A stretch of 64,000 nt of DNA from contig CAZDEB010000007.1 of the NCBI GenBank assembly GCA_964504305.1, positions 124,001 through 188,000 on the forward strand, given 5' to 3'. This stretch comes from UBA11606 sp964504305. Its GTDB lineage: Bacteria; Actinomycetota; Acidimicrobiia; Acidimicrobiales; Aldehydirespiratoraceae. Below the pieces are notes generated by a model. The model was not told the origin of the DNA. It saw nothing but the letters and a program-made list of their open reading frames with translations, and made no database searches. Position numbers and translations under genes: made by a program. Below, one piece after another: positions 39,842 through 48,832 of the stretch. Every line of letters starts with the position of its first letter. The stretch's first letter is position 1.

Positions 39842-40180
39842 TCAGCCGCCGAGCAATCGCCGAGCGGCCCGGCCGATGCGACCTGGCTCCGGCGGGGTCC
39901 AGCCGTCAGGCACGAGGTGCGGCGCTTTCTGCGATAGCACGGCAAGAACATCGTCGGCGGAGGGGTTCACGAGCGCTTGGTCGCCGATCACGATCGTGGG
40001 CACGGTCTCGTTGCCGTTGGCGTGGGATCGAACCGTGGCTGCATAACTGGGGTCGTCCCAGATGTTGTGCTTGTCGAGTTTCACGTCGGCCTTGGACAGG
40101 GCTCGGTCGAGCATCATGCAGAACCCGCAACCGGGTCGCCAGTAAAAGTCGATGGCGTCGATTTGGTTGCGGTCTGACAT
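39842..40180 (-). CDS. Glutaredoxin-like protein (CGFC, mycoredoxin type)
   Basis: The 112-residue protein opens MSDRNQIDAIDFYWRPGCGFCMML with redox site Cys18-Gly-Phe-Cys21 and has the cis-Pro in ETVPTIVIGD, then ALVNPSADD. This is the actinobacterial glutaredoxin-like group that includes mycoredoxin, which reduces mixed disulfides with mycothiol. The ATG at 40180 has AAGGAGAC just upstream; a longer frame to 40363 overlaps the divergent transporter start and is rejected. The C-terminal 25 residues are basic. Confidence 0.9.
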   Translation of the reverse strand: MSDRNQIDAIDFYWRPGCGFCMMLDRALSKADVKLDKHNIWDDPSYAATVRSHANGNETVPTIVIGDQALVNPSADDVLAVLSQKAPHLVPDGWTPPEPGRIGRAARRLLGG

Positions 40181-40269
40181 TTCTTGTCTCCTTGGGCGCG
40201 ATTGTGTTCGCTTGGGGGCTGAAACCCGTGAGCGGGTGGGAAACTTCCCGCCGTGTCGCAGGCCCTGGC

Positions 40270-40275
40270 TATCGT
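40270..40275 (+). promoter_or_regulatory. -10 box (TATCGT) of the second ABC exporter
   Basis: TATCGT ends 8 nt before the ATG at 40284; near-leaderless transcript expected. Confidence 0.45.
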
Positions 40276-40283
40276 CGTAGGTC

Positions 40284-41240
40284 ATGACGATACGTGAACA
40301 CGCGGGCGTACGAGTGCAAAATCTCGTGCGCTCCTTCGGCCCTCTGACCGCGGTCGACGGCATAAACCTTGTTGTCGAGCCCGGCGAGATCTACGGTTTT
40401 CTGGGCCCCAATGGTGCGGGCAAGTCCACCGTTGTCCGAATGCTCTGCACGCTGCTGGCGCCAACAAGTGGTTCGGCCAGTGTCGCTGGTCTCGACGTTG
40501 TCGAGTCGCCTGACGAAGTGCGTTTGGCAATAGGTGTGGCGCTTCAAGAAGCAGGCCTTGACCAAAACATGACGGGCCGCGAAATCCTTCTTACCCAGGG
40601 TCGATTGTTCGGACTAACCCGCGCCGAGATCGAACGACGGATTCAGGAGCTGTCGCCCATCATCGATATGGACGCCATCGACCGCCTGGTCGGAACTTAC
40701 TCGGGGGGCATGGCCCGCCGACTCGACCTTGCCGCCGCGCTTATGCACAACCCCAGGGTTTTGTTCCTGGATGAACCGACGACCGGTCTCGATCCTGCCG
40801 GCCGCCAAAGGGTTTGGGAGGAGGTGCGCCGCCTCAACGAGGAAGTAGGGCTAACTCTCTTCCTCACCACCCAATATCTCGAGGAGGCCGACGAACTTGC
40901 TGACCGTGTCGGCATCATCGACCACGGCACCATTGTGGCCGAGGGGACGCCCGCCGAACTCAAGCGGTCGATCGGAACCGACGTGGTAACCGCGGTGGTC
41001 GATGGCGCCACCGCCGCTGCTCAAGCCGCTCTCACTGGCATCGATGGGCTGGGACCGGTCGACGTATTTGGCGACGAGGTTCGGGTGAGCACCGAAAACG
41101 GCGGTCGTGCCCTTAGTCCCATTGCCTTGGCTTTGGCGGGGGCAGGAGTAGAGGTCCGTGAGTTGTCGCTACGCACACCAACCCTCGACGACGTATTTCT
41201 CGATGTGACCGGACACCGACTCGAAGGAGGCGCGGCATGA
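40284..41240 (+). CDS. ABC-2 exporter ATPase, daunorubicin-resistance (DrrA) type
   Basis: The 318-residue ATPase has Walker A GPNGAGKST, signature YSGGMARRLDLAAAL, Walker B VLFLDEPTTGLDPAGR, and the switch region TTQYLEEADELADRVGIIDHG. The H-loop His is Gln here (LTTQYLEE), as in DrrA. The C-terminal DrrA extension of about 90 residues contains AEGTPAELKRSIGTDVV and the TPTLDDVFL motif. It overlaps its permease by 4 nt. Distinct from the first exporter at 1994 in sequence. Substrate unknown, lipophilic compounds likely. Confidence 0.9.
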   Translation: MTIREHAGVRVQNLVRSFGPLTAVDGINLVVEPGEIYGFLGPNGAGKSTVVRMLCTLLAPTSGSASVAGLDVVESPDEVRLAIGVALQEAGLDQNMTGREILLTQGRLFGLTRAEIERRIQELSPIIDMDAIDRLVGTYSGGMARRLDLAAALMHNPRVLFLDEPTTGLDPAGRQRVWEEVRRLNEEVGLTLFLTTQYLEEADELADRVGIIDHGTIVAEGTPAELKRSIGTDVVTAVVDGATAAAQAALTGIDGLGPVDVFGDEVRVSTENGGRALSPIALALAGAGVEVRELSLRTPTLDDVFLDVTGHRLEGGAA

Positions 41241-42049
41241 CCGCTGATACTGATGCAATAACCATGTGCGCACCGATTGTTGCTCGCAAGGCGGGCTTCG
41301 TCCAAGACGTCGTATCCATTGCCCGAAGATCCATTCGTCAGTTGCCCCGCGATCTGCCAACGGTGGTGCCGGCGCTGATGATCCCATTGTTCTTCTTGAT
41401 GGTGAACATTGGTTCTCTTCAAGACGTTGCGGCGTTCACCGACATCGAGATCAGCTACAAGGCGTTTCAACTCCCGGTGAGCATCGTGTTTGCCGTGACC
41501 GGCGTTTCGCGTGCTCCGGCCCTCGTGCTCGATATCCAGAACGGATATTTCGATCGGCTTATGACCACGCCGGTGTCTCGTCGGGCCCTCCTCCTTGGCC
41601 ACATGCTTGCCGATTTCGTGTTGGTGGTGATGTTGGCTGTTCCGGTGATCGTTTTGGGTTTCGCGATCGGGGTTCGCTTCCCGACCGGTCCGCTTGGCGT
41701 GTTGATGTTCGTCACGATCGGAGCGTGCTGGGGAGTTGCTTATACCGGTATCCCTTACGCGATTGCCCTCAAGACGGGGAACCCCGGAGCCGTCAACTCG
41801 TCGTTCTTGTTGTTCTTTCCGTTCGCGTTCTTGACCACCGCCTACTTGCCACTCGACTCGATGACCGGCTGGTTGGCCGAGGTGGCGCGGTTCAATCCGG
41901 TCACTTATCTCTTGGCTGGCCTGAGGTCGCTGTTCGTGGGATGGCAATGGCGCGAGCTGGCAAAGTCATTCTTGGCGATTCTCGGGCTCGCGGTTGTGAG
42001 CCAAACCCTGTCGTTCAGAGCGCTTCGGGGTCGGGTCAGCCTCAACTAG
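41237..42049 (+). CDS. ABC-2 exporter permease, DrrB-like
   Basis: The 270-residue permease has a long cytoplasmic N-terminus (to about residue 42), then six membrane segments. The family loop between segments two and three is DIQNGYFDRLMTTPVSRRALLLGHMLADF, and the NSSFLLFFPFAFLTTAYLPLDSM region is typical of DrrB-like permeases. Pairs with the ATPase upstream through a 4-nt overlap and converges with the SGNH hydrolase gene, overlapping it by 8 nt. Confidence 0.88.
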   Translation: MTADTDAITMCAPIVARKAGFVQDVVSIARRSIRQLPRDLPTVVPALMIPLFFLMVNIGSLQDVAAFTDIEISYKAFQLPVSIVFAVTGVSRAPALVLDIQNGYFDRLMTTPVSRRALLLGHMLADFVLVVMLAVPVIVLGFAIGVRFPTGPLGVLMFVTIGACWGVAYTGIPYAIALKTGNPGAVNSSFLLFFPFAFLTTAYLPLDSMTGWLAEVARFNPVTYLLAGLRSLFVGWQWRELAKSFLAILGLAVVSQTLSFRALRGRVSLN

Positions 42050-42788
42050 CGGTAACTCGTTGGCTCGCGCCGGTCTCGGTTTGGTCCAGATCGAGCGGCT
42101 CGGCGAACGCTCTAACCCACGCTTGGTAGCCGAGGTCGTTGGGGTGGAACCGATCCTTGGCCAGACCTTTGAACGGCGATGACAGGTGGGGGGTCAGGTC
42201 GGCCACCCGATGGCCGTGAGCATCCGCTCCCTGACGTATCGCCCGGTTGACCACGACCGCTGAGGGACTGAGCCGGGGCGACGGCAACGTGGCGATAATT
42301 GAGCCCGTGGGTGCGGCCGCGGCGAGGTCGATCATCTTGCGAGCCAGTGCCGGCGCGTGAGGATTGCGCATCAAGTCGTTGGCCCCGACACAAATGGTCA
42401 CAATCGCGGCTCGCTCCTCGAGATGATCGAGCAGGGGGAGTTGTTCGTCGATGACGTGCGTAACGCCCGCGCCGCTGCGACTCAGGTTGACGACCGCGTG
42501 CGGGCGGTTCTCGGCGCTGAGAGCATCGGCGATTCGGTGTACCCACCCGTGATGCAAACCGGTGGCGCCGATGGCCTGGGCGGTGGAGTCTCCGAGCACC
42601 ACCCAACGGGGATGATCGGTGTCGAGAGCGTCGGCGGTCAGCCGATGCCATTCGCGCTCGATCGGGTCGACGCTGGCCGAAACGTCTCGAACGTGGCGGT
42701 TGACACGACCCATGGTCTTGGCCAGCGGACCGGCCCGCCATGGCGGGCGCGCTGCCAGCTCGCGTGTCAGCCGGTGGCGGTGCGGCAT
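42042..42788 (-). CDS. SGNH/GDSL-family hydrolase
   Basis: The 248-residue esterase-type protein has the four SGNH blocks: VVLGDSTAQAIG (nucleophile Ser), the Gly of block II in SRSGAGVTHV, GANDLM (Asn) and DRFHPNDLGY (Asp and His). No signal peptide is visible, so it probably acts inside the cell on an acyl ester or acetylated sugar. It is divergent from the ABC-F gene with 29 nt between their starts. Substrate unknown. Confidence 0.88.
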   Translation of the reverse strand: MPHRHRLTRELAARPPWRAGPLAKTMGRVNRHVRDVSASVDPIEREWHRLTADALDTDHPRWVVLGDSTAQAIGATGLHHGWVHRIADALSAENRPHAVVNLSRSGAGVTHVIDEQLPLLDHLEERAAIVTICVGANDLMRNPHAPALARKMIDLAAAAPTGSIIATLPSPRLSPSAVVVNRAIRQGADAHGHRVADLTPHLSSPFKGLAKDRFHPNDLGYQAWVRAFAEPLDLDQTETGASQRVTAS

Positions 42789-42804
42789 GGGCCTGGTTCG
42801 CTCG

Positions 42805-42810
42805 TAGTCT
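42805..42810 (+). promoter_or_regulatory. -10 box (TAGTCT) of the ABC-F gene
   Basis: TAGTCT ends 7 nt before the GTG at 42818 and supports that start over the in-frame ATG at 42740, which lies inside the divergent gene. Confidence 0.45.
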
Positions 42811-42817
42811 GCGCCAC

Positions 42818-44590
42818 GTGATCCTCATCGACGTTGTGGACGTCTGCATGAGTCGGCCGGACCGACCACTCTTCACCGACGTGTCGGTAACGGTAGCGAC
42901 TGGTGACCGGCTGGGGGTGGTCGGTATCAACGGAACCGGCAAGTCGACCTTGCTGTCGCTCATTGCCGGTACCCGAGACGCCGAGTCCGGCACGGTTCGG
43001 CGCGGCCGAGATGTCACCATTGCCGCTGTCGATCAAGTGTCGACCTTGCCCGACGGCAGCGTGCGCGAAGCAGTGGGTGGCGGGTGGCGCGGCGAGTCGG
43101 CGATTCATCGACTGGGCCTCGGCCCCGACATTGACCGGTCGGTGCGGGAGCTGTCCGGTGGCCAAGAAAAGCGGGTCTCGTTGGCCAAGGCTCTGGTTGC
43201 CGACGCCGACCTGTTGATTCTGGACGAACCCACCAACCATCTCGACGTCGACGCCATCGAATGGCTCGAGCATGAGTTGGCGGCGTTTCGTGGGGGACTG
43301 GTGATTGTCACCCACGACCGGCATGTTCTCGACGGGGTGGCAACACGGGTTCTCGAACTTGACCGAGGGGTCTCCTACGTCCACGACGGCGGCTACGACG
43401 GTTATCTCCAAGGCCGCGCTGCTCGCGAAGAACGGGCCGCGGCTCACGAATCGACTCGGCAAAACTTGGCCCGCCGTGAGTTGGCTTGGCTTCGCCGCGG
43501 CGCCAAAGCCAGGACCCGCAAGAGCCGGTCGCGCATCGAACGTGCCAACGAGTTGATAGATGGCAAGCCCGACGGTCCGGAACGTTCCGGCGATCTTGAC
43601 CTTGCAAGTTTGCACAAGGGCACGCCTCGATTGGGCGATCAAGTCGTCGAGTTGCACGACGTCACCATCGGTTTCGATGGGCTGCCTCCATTGGTGACCG
43701 GACTCGACCTGTTGCTCGATCGGCGCGAACGGATCGGCATCGTGGGCCCCAACGGGTCGGGAAAGTCGACGTTGCTCGATGTGATCGCCGGGCGCCGCGA
43801 GCCGCAGGCCGGCGTGCGTAAGGTCGGCCCCACGGTCGATATTGGACTACACGACCAGCAGGGGCGAACCCTCGACCCAAAGATGCGGGTCCGCCAAGCA
43901 ATTGCCGGTGATGGCGCCGAACCCGACTGGTGGGACGTGGCCCTGCTCGAACGTTTCTGGTTCGACAGCGATGTCCAGCGCTCACCGATCGAGCTCTTGT
44001 CGGGCGGCGAACGACGGCGGTTGCAACTGGTTCTGACTCTGTCGGCGAAACCCAACGTGTTGTTGCTCGACGAGCCCACCAACGACCTGGATCTCGACAC
44101 GCTCAGAGCCCTCGAGGACTTTCTCGACGAGTGGCCGGGGGCGGTTGTCGTGATCAGCCACGATCGTACGTTTCTCGACCGCACGGTCGACGACGTGCTG
44201 GTTATCCACAACGGGCGTGCTCAGCGCTGGCCCGGTGGCTACGCCGGTTGGCTCCAAGACCGGGTATCGGGCACCAACGTCCGCAACCTTGGGGTCAAGA
44301 GTGGCAACGACCCGCGCCCCGGCGCACCGAAGCAACCCGCGGCTGTTGTCACCACGACCACTCGCTCTCGCAGCACCGTGCGTCACGAACTGAAACAAAC
44401 CGAAAAGGCGCTGGCCAAGCTCGAGAAATCGATCGCCGCGCTCCACGAAGCGTTGCTGGCCGCCAGCGACGACCACGAGATCCTCGCTCGATCGGGTGCT
44501 GAGTTGGCGGCCCGGGAGGCCGAATTGGCGAGTCACGAAGAGCGTTGGCTCGAATTGTCGAGCGAGCTCGAAGAAATCGACAGTCGCTGA
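42818..44590 (+). CDS. ABC-F family ATPase (ribosome-associated)
   Basis: The 590-residue soluble protein has two ABC domains: Walker A GINGTGKST and GPNGSGKST, signatures LSGGQEKRVSLA and LSGGERRRLQLV, Walker B LLILDEPTNHLD and VLLLDEPTNDLD. The linker contains the Arg-rich RRGAKARTRKSRSRIERAN of ABC-F proteins, and the C-terminus has a coiled coil of about 70 residues. No membrane domain exists. ABC-F proteins act on the ribosomal E site to relieve stalling or protect from antibiotics; this one is Uup-like by length and coiled coil. GTG start chosen from the -10 box. Confidence 0.92.
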   Translation: MILIDVVDVCMSRPDRPLFTDVSVTVATGDRLGVVGINGTGKSTLLSLIAGTRDAESGTVRRGRDVTIAAVDQVSTLPDGSVREAVGGGWRGESAIHRLGLGPDIDRSVRELSGGQEKRVSLAKALVADADLLILDEPTNHLDVDAIEWLEHELAAFRGGLVIVTHDRHVLDGVATRVLELDRGVSYVHDGGYDGYLQGRAAREERAAAHESTRQNLARRELAWLRRGAKARTRKSRSRIERANELIDGKPDGPERSGDLDLASLHKGTPRLGDQVVELHDVTIGFDGLPPLVTGLDLLLDRRERIGIVGPNGSGKSTLLDVIAGRREPQAGVRKVGPTVDIGLHDQQGRTLDPKMRVRQAIAGDGAEPDWWDVALLERFWFDSDVQRSPIELLSGGERRRLQLVLTLSAKPNVLLLDEPTNDLDLDTLRALEDFLDEWPGAVVVISHDRTFLDRTVDDVLVIHNGRAQRWPGGYAGWLQDRVSGTNVRNLGVKSGNDPRPGAPKQPAAVVTTTTRSRSTVRHELKQTEKALAKLEKSIAALHEALLAASDDHEILARSGAELAAREAELASHEERWLELSSELEEIDSR

Positions 44591-44605
44591 TCAAGGCCAG
44601 CTGGG

Positions 44606-44611
44606 TAGCCT
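44606..44611 (+). promoter_or_regulatory. -10 box (TAGCCT) of nfuA
   Basis: TAGCCT ends 7 nt before the ATG at 44619; a leaderless nfuA transcript independent of the ABC-F gene is likely. Confidence 0.45.
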
Positions 44612-44618
44612 TGTTGCC

Positions 44619-45260
44619 ATGACCGATACGGCTGAGCAGACCAGTACCGACCGGGCCGAAGAAATCCTCATCGTGAGCGACGCGGCGCGCGAGACAGTGT
44701 TCGAGATCCGATCCAAGGAAGACGATGCCGAAGCACTCGGCCTGCGGGTCGAGGTGACTGGCGCGTTAGGGGTCGACTACACCTACGACCTTTCGCTCGA
44801 GCCGATTGCCGAAGCCGCCGAGGACGATCACATCCATGAGGTGAGCGGCTTGAGCGTGATCATCCCGGCTAACAGCGTCGACGCCATGCGGGGCTCGACC
44901 CTCGACCTGCCTTCGGTCGCTGGTCAGGGCGGGTTGGTTATTCGTAACCCGAACCGGCCGAACCCACTCGGAGACATGGGCCAGCTCGAACTCACCGGAG
45001 ACGCCGCCAACAAGATCACTGTTTTGTTGGCCGAGCGCATCAACCCGGCGCTGGCCTCCCACGGCGGGTACGCCGATCTGGTCGGCGTCGAAGGCCAGAC
45101 CGCTTACGTCACTATGGGCGGCGGTTGCCAGGGATGCTCGATGAGCGCCGCAACCCTCCAAGAGGGCATTCAAAAAGCGATCCTCGAAGCCGTGCCCGAG
45201 GTAACCGAAGTAGTTGACGCCACCGATCACCAACAAGGCGAAAACCCGTACTACAGCTGA
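44619..45260 (+). CDS. nfuA: NfuA-like Fe-S cluster carrier (HesB/IscA-type plus NifU C-terminal domain)
   Basis: The 213-residue protein has an N-terminal degenerate HesB/IscA-like domain (about 12-105, ILIVSDAARETVFEIRSKE, lacking the usual Cys) and a C-terminal NifU-type domain (about 130-205) with Cys170-Gln-Gly-Cys173 in TMGGGCQGCSMSAATL. A dimer would hold one 4Fe-4S cluster between CxxC pairs and deliver it to target enzymes. In this window Dxs-pathway enzymes (IspG, IspH are Fe-S) and MoaA are likely kinds of client. It converges with dxs, 9 nt between stops. Confidence 0.92.
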   Translation: MTDTAEQTSTDRAEEILIVSDAARETVFEIRSKEDDAEALGLRVEVTGALGVDYTYDLSLEPIAEAAEDDHIHEVSGLSVIIPANSVDAMRGSTLDLPSVAGQGGLVIRNPNRPNPLGDMGQLELTGDAANKITVLLAERINPALASHGGYADLVGVEGQTAYVTMGGGCQGCSMSAATLQEGIQKAILEAVPEVTEVVDATDHQQGENPYYS

Positions 45261-45269
45261 ATGCTGGCT

Positions 45270-47096
45270 TTAGTCGAGCAGTTTCGAGACGCTGCCGGCG
45301 ATGCCCTCGGCATCTAGCCCGAAGCGGGCGTGGATCACGTCGGGGTGATCGTGGGGGATGTACTCGACCGGCACGCCGAGGACCCGGACCCGGCAGTTGG
45401 CGTCGCGGTCGCCCAACGCGTCGCGCACCGCCGCACCGGCACCGCCGATGCGGAGCCCGTCTTCGACGGTGACAACGATGTCGTGCTCGGCAATGTCGTC
45501 GATCATGGCCGGGTCGAGCGGCACCACAACGCGCGGGTCGTAAACAGTGGCGTCTACCCCTTGCGACGCGAGTAGGTCGGCGGCGGCCATCGTTGCGGGG
45601 AGCATCTGACCGAATCCGAGAAGTGCTACGCGCTTGGAACCATCGCGAACTTTGCGTGCTTGCAGACCCCGTCCGACGTCCTCGTGGTCAACGTGAGGGG
45701 TTTTGCCCCGCGACCAGCGAATCGCCACTGGGCCATCGGTGAGGCCCATGGCGTCCTCCATCATCTGCTGGAGTTCCTGGTAGCTCGATGGGGCAAAAAC
45801 TGTCATGCCCGGCACCTTGGTCAGCAGGACCAGATCGAGAACTCCGTGATGAGACGCTCCGTCGGGACCGGTGACGCCGGCCCGGTCTAGACAGAAGATG
45901 ACCGGTTGACCGTGCAAACCGACGTCGAGGTTTACCTGATCGATGGCGCGGGTGAGAAACGTCGAGTAGACCGCGATCAAGGGTCGTAGCCCACCCATAG
46001 CCATGCCGGCGGCCGCGGTGACAGCATGTTGCTCGGCGATGCCAACATCGATGCAACGGTCGGGGAACCGTTCTCGAAACGGCAGCAGCCCGGTTGAGTC
46101 GGGCATCGCTGCGGTTATTGCCACCAACTCGGGGTATTGGTCGCCGAGCTTGACCAGGGTTTCGGAGAACGCCGCGGTGTAGGACCCTTCTTTCATGGAG
46201 CCGGTGTCGTGCATGTACTTGATGTGGTCTTGCTCGGCGGGGCCGTAGCCGCGACCTTTTTGAGTCAAAACGTGGACCACGACGGGGCCCTCGAACTCGG
46301 CCGCGTTTTCCAACGCTTCTTCGACCGACGCCACGTCGTGGCCATCGAAGGGTCCCATGTAACGCACTCCGAGGTCTTCGAAGAACGCCGACGGCTCCCA
46401 CATCTCTCGCACTGCGGCCTTCGACATCTTGAGGCCGCGGGTGATCTGTTCGCCGACCCAAGGGATGCGCTCGGCGATCTCCTCGATCTTGGCCTGGCGC
46501 CGCATGTAGGTGGGGTTGTTGCGGATCTTGACCAGGCTCTCGGAGAGGCGCGAGACGGTGGGGGCGTACGAGCGGCCGTTGTCGTTGAGGACAATCACGA
46601 CGTCGCGGCCGCTGTGCCCGAGATTGTTGAGACCTTCGAACGCCATACCACCGGTCATCGCTCCATCGCCGATCACAGCCACTACCCGGCGCCGTTCGTC
46701 GTTGGCTTTGAACGCGGTGGCGAGTCCGTGGGCGTAGCTCAACACTGTTGATGCGTGACTGTTCTCGATCCAGTCGTGTTCGGATTCTTCCCGGCTGGGA
46801 TAACCCGACAGTCCACCGCCTTCGCGTAGATCGCGGAACTGTGCGGCTCGGCCGGTGACGATCTTGTGCACATAAGCCTGGTGACCGGTGTCCCACAGGA
46901 TTACGTCGTGGGGTGATCGAAAAACTCGATGCAGGGCAATCGTGAGTTCGACCGCACCCAAGTTCGAGCCGAGGTGCCCGCCGTGTTCGTTGACCGAGTC
47001 GATGACAAGGTGGCGAATCTGTTCGGCCAAGTCTTCGAGTTCGGCGTAGCTTCGGCCGCGCAGGTCGTCAGGTCCGGAGAGGGCGTCGATCAACAT
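45270..47096 (-). CDS. dxs: 1-deoxy-D-xylulose-5-phosphate synthase
   Basis: The 608-residue thiamine-diphosphate enzyme condenses pyruvate and glyceraldehyde 3-phosphate, the first step of the MEP isoprenoid route. Visible are GGHLGSNLGAVELTIALH, the ThDP motif GDGAMTGGMAFEGLNN with downstream NDNGRSYAPTV, and the transketolase central region (CIDVGIAEQHAVTAAAGMA, FCLDRAGVTGPDGASHHG). Length is slightly below the usual 620-640. The product begins MLIDALSGPDDLRGRSYAELEDL. Its start lies 29 nt inside the 3' end of the PAP2 gene, so both are cotranscribed. Confidence 0.96.
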   Translation of the reverse strand: MLIDALSGPDDLRGRSYAELEDLAEQIRHLVIDSVNEHGGHLGSNLGAVELTIALHRVFRSPHDVILWDTGHQAYVHKIVTGRAAQFRDLREGGGLSGYPSREESEHDWIENSHASTVLSYAHGLATAFKANDERRRVVAVIGDGAMTGGMAFEGLNNLGHSGRDVVIVLNDNGRSYAPTVSRLSESLVKIRNNPTYMRRQAKIEEIAERIPWVGEQITRGLKMSKAAVREMWEPSAFFEDLGVRYMGPFDGHDVASVEEALENAAEFEGPVVVHVLTQKGRGYGPAEQDHIKYMHDTGSMKEGSYTAAFSETLVKLGDQYPELVAITAAMPDSTGLLPFRERFPDRCIDVGIAEQHAVTAAAGMAMGGLRPLIAVYSTFLTRAIDQVNLDVGLHGQPVIFCLDRAGVTGPDGASHHGVLDLVLLTKVPGMTVFAPSSYQELQQMMEDAMGLTDGPVAIRWSRGKTPHVDHEDVGRGLQARKVRDGSKRVALLGFGQMLPATMAAADLLASQGVDATVYDPRVVVPLDPAMIDDIAEHDIVVTVEDGLRIGGAGAAVRDALGDRDANCRVRVLGVPVEYIPHDHPDVIHARFGLDAEGIAGSVSKLLD

Positions 47097-47916
47097 CGCT
47101 TCGAAGGTTACCCGTAGGACCAGGCAGAATCCGGGTCAGTGCCGGTGCAACCTTGAGGGCGACACCAAGAGCGAGCAAACCACCCGCTGCGTCAATCCAG
47201 AAATGGTTGGCTGTGACGATGATCGCAAACAAGGTGATCATCGGGTACAACACGATCGCGACCCGCGACCAACGGCGGGCCAGAACCGGAAACAGCGCGA
47301 TTGCGCACCACGTCGACCAGGCAATGTGAAGGCTCGGCATCGCCGCGTACTGATTCGAGATTGTCTCCATCGTCCCCGATTCGAACGACCAAAGACCGCC
47401 GGGACTGACCAACGTGTCGAGGTAGGCATGGCCGCTCTGGCACGCGCCGTATTGCGACACGCAGTTGCTCAGCAGCCTCGGCGGCATCAGAGGGAAGAAG
47501 GCAAATCCGATGAGCGCCAGCGTCGTCGCCGCGCACAACGTGGCGCGCATGTAGGCGTAGCGGGCCGGAAATCTCCGGAACAGCAGCACCATCACACCGA
47601 TGGTCACAAAGAAGTGAAACGACCCGTAGAAGACGTTCCAGAAGATGATGAACCGGTCCCAGTCGATGAACCTGGCTTGGATCCATTCTTCGTGGTACAG
47701 CCCGAGCGCCTTTTCGAGATTGATGACGTGTACCGCGTTGGCGTAGGCCGACTGCGCCGCCGAATCGCCCAGCGCCGATCCGAACTGGTTACGCACCGCC
47801 GAGTAAACCGTATAGAACCCGAGAGTGAGCAGGATCTCGACCCACCATCGAAGCGCCGGTTCGGGTTGCGCGGTGGTGGGGGTGCGCGGGGGATCTGGCA
47901 CCGGCTGGGCAGGCAT
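47068..47916 (-). CDS. PAP2-superfamily membrane protein (PAP2_3 type, inositol-phosphotransferase-like)
   Basis: The 282-residue protein has six hydrophobic segments and the phosphatase/transferase motifs YGSFHFFVTIGV, SLHIAWSTWCAIA (active His after Ser-Leu) and ANHFWIDAAGGLLA (second catalytic His and Asp). This combination is that of the PAP2_3/Aur1-like group, which in actinobacteria includes lipid phosphatases and inositol-phosphate transferases. MPAQPVPDPPRTP was taken as the start; the longer frame to 48027 overlaps the divergent lipoprotein. It may recycle prenyl or phosphatidyl phosphates, consistent with being in one operon with dxs. Confidence 0.87.
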   Translation of the reverse strand: MPAQPVPDPPRTPTTAQPEPALRWWVEILLTLGFYTVYSAVRNQFGSALGDSAAQSAYANAVHVINLEKALGLYHEEWIQARFIDWDRFIIFWNVFYGSFHFFVTIGVMVLLFRRFPARYAYMRATLCAATTLALIGFAFFPLMPPRLLSNCVSQYGACQSGHAYLDTLVSPGGLWSFESGTMETISNQYAAMPSLHIAWSTWCAIALFPVLARRWSRVAIVLYPMITLFAIIVTANHFWIDAAGGLLALGVALKVAPALTRILPGPTGNLRSDVDRRPLRT

Positions 47917-48012
47917 CTGTCGGATCGTACCGGGGTTGACGATAGGGTCGGCCTCGCTCTTGCGGTGTGAATCGACACCGTCACCTGATGGAACTCTCCA
48001 GGAGGTGACGCG

Positions 48013-48768
48013 ATGCGTCTTCACCAAACAAACACCAACCGCCCACCCTCGTCTCGTCTGGCCGCGGCCCTAGCTGCCGCGACGCTTGTGGTGTCGGGGT
48101 GCTCGGCCGCTTCGGCCGACCCAGAGCAAAATAGCGGTTCGCTCGAACCGGGCCCGACGGTCGACGACCGCGAGCCCGACACGTTCATAACCGAGGGAGG
48201 GTCGAGCGCGCTGCTTTCCGACGGGGTGCTTGTCCAAGCCCCCGTTGCTGAGACCCCGGTTGATACTCAAGCCCCTGCCGATAACGCCCCGACCGATAAC
48301 GACACTGCCGATAACGCCCCGACCGATATAGAGGCCGCGGTGCTGGCGACGCTGAGCGTCGAGTCCGGATTTGCAACCCAGACGCTGTTTGTCGACGTTG
48401 GCTATGGCACTCTCGAGGCTGTCATCACCACCGAATGGAGCCCCGACGGCGGCCAGCGCTGGCTCACGGTCGAGACGGCCGCCCCCGAAATGCCTGACGA
48501 TTGGGCCGCCGCTTTCGAGCAAGGGGCGATCGATGCCCTCCCCAAGGTGTGGCCAGGTGACATTTCGTTCGGCCCCGACGGTGTCGACGACATCCGCCGC
48601 GAACTGCTCGGCGATCTCGAGACCGTTTTGACCTCAGACGAGGTCGAGGTTGGTTTTGCGGGCGACAAAGTGGCCTACGCCTTCATCGAGGTGCCGTTTG
48701 AAGGCACCCTCAGTTGGTACCGCTGGGATTTCGGGACCGGCAAGGCGCCGTCACCACAAACCAGCTGA
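48013..48768 (+). CDS. Lipoprotein of unknown function
   Basis: The 251-residue protein has a lipobox LVVSGC (Cys30) and CCAGGAGGTG upstream of its ATG. An acidic disordered linker (about 33-115) includes the repeated unit PADNAPTDN / TADNAPTD encoded by a 24-bp perfect direct repeat. A folded C-terminal domain (about 118-250) has several aromatic-acidic strands (YGTLEAVITTEW, LSWYRWDFGTG). No family recognised. It precedes the tldD operon. Confidence 0.7.
   Translation: MRLHQTNTNRPPSSRLAAALAAATLVVSGCSAASADPEQNSGSLEPGPTVDDREPDTFITEGGSSALLSDGVLVQAPVAETPVDTQAPADNAPTDNDTADNAPTDIEAAVLATLSVESGFATQTLFVDVGYGTLEAVITTEWSPDGGQRWLTVETAAPEMPDDWAAAFEQGAIDALPKVWPGDISFGPDGVDDIRRELLGDLETVLTSDEVEVGFAGDKVAYAFIEVPFEGTLSWYRWDFGTGKAPSPQTS
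48275..48328. repeat. 24-bp perfect direct repeat with 30-bp period inside the lipoprotein gene
   Basis: The same 24 bases occur at 48275-48298 and 48305-48328, 6 nt apart, and encode the acidic linker of the lipoprotein. The 30-bp period keeps the frame, so slippage would change linker length by ten residues. Confidence 0.75.
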
Positions 48769-48832
48769 GTCGCCGGAACAGCGCGGGCGGCTCGGCGATG
48801 TACCATTGCGGTTCCCCAGATCCGGAGGCCCT

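Noticed and set aside
45688..46896. A 402-codon frame overlapping dxs on the same strand
   Set aside because: It is an Arg/Pro-rich out-of-frame reading of dxs with no recognisable motif; dxs itself is complete.
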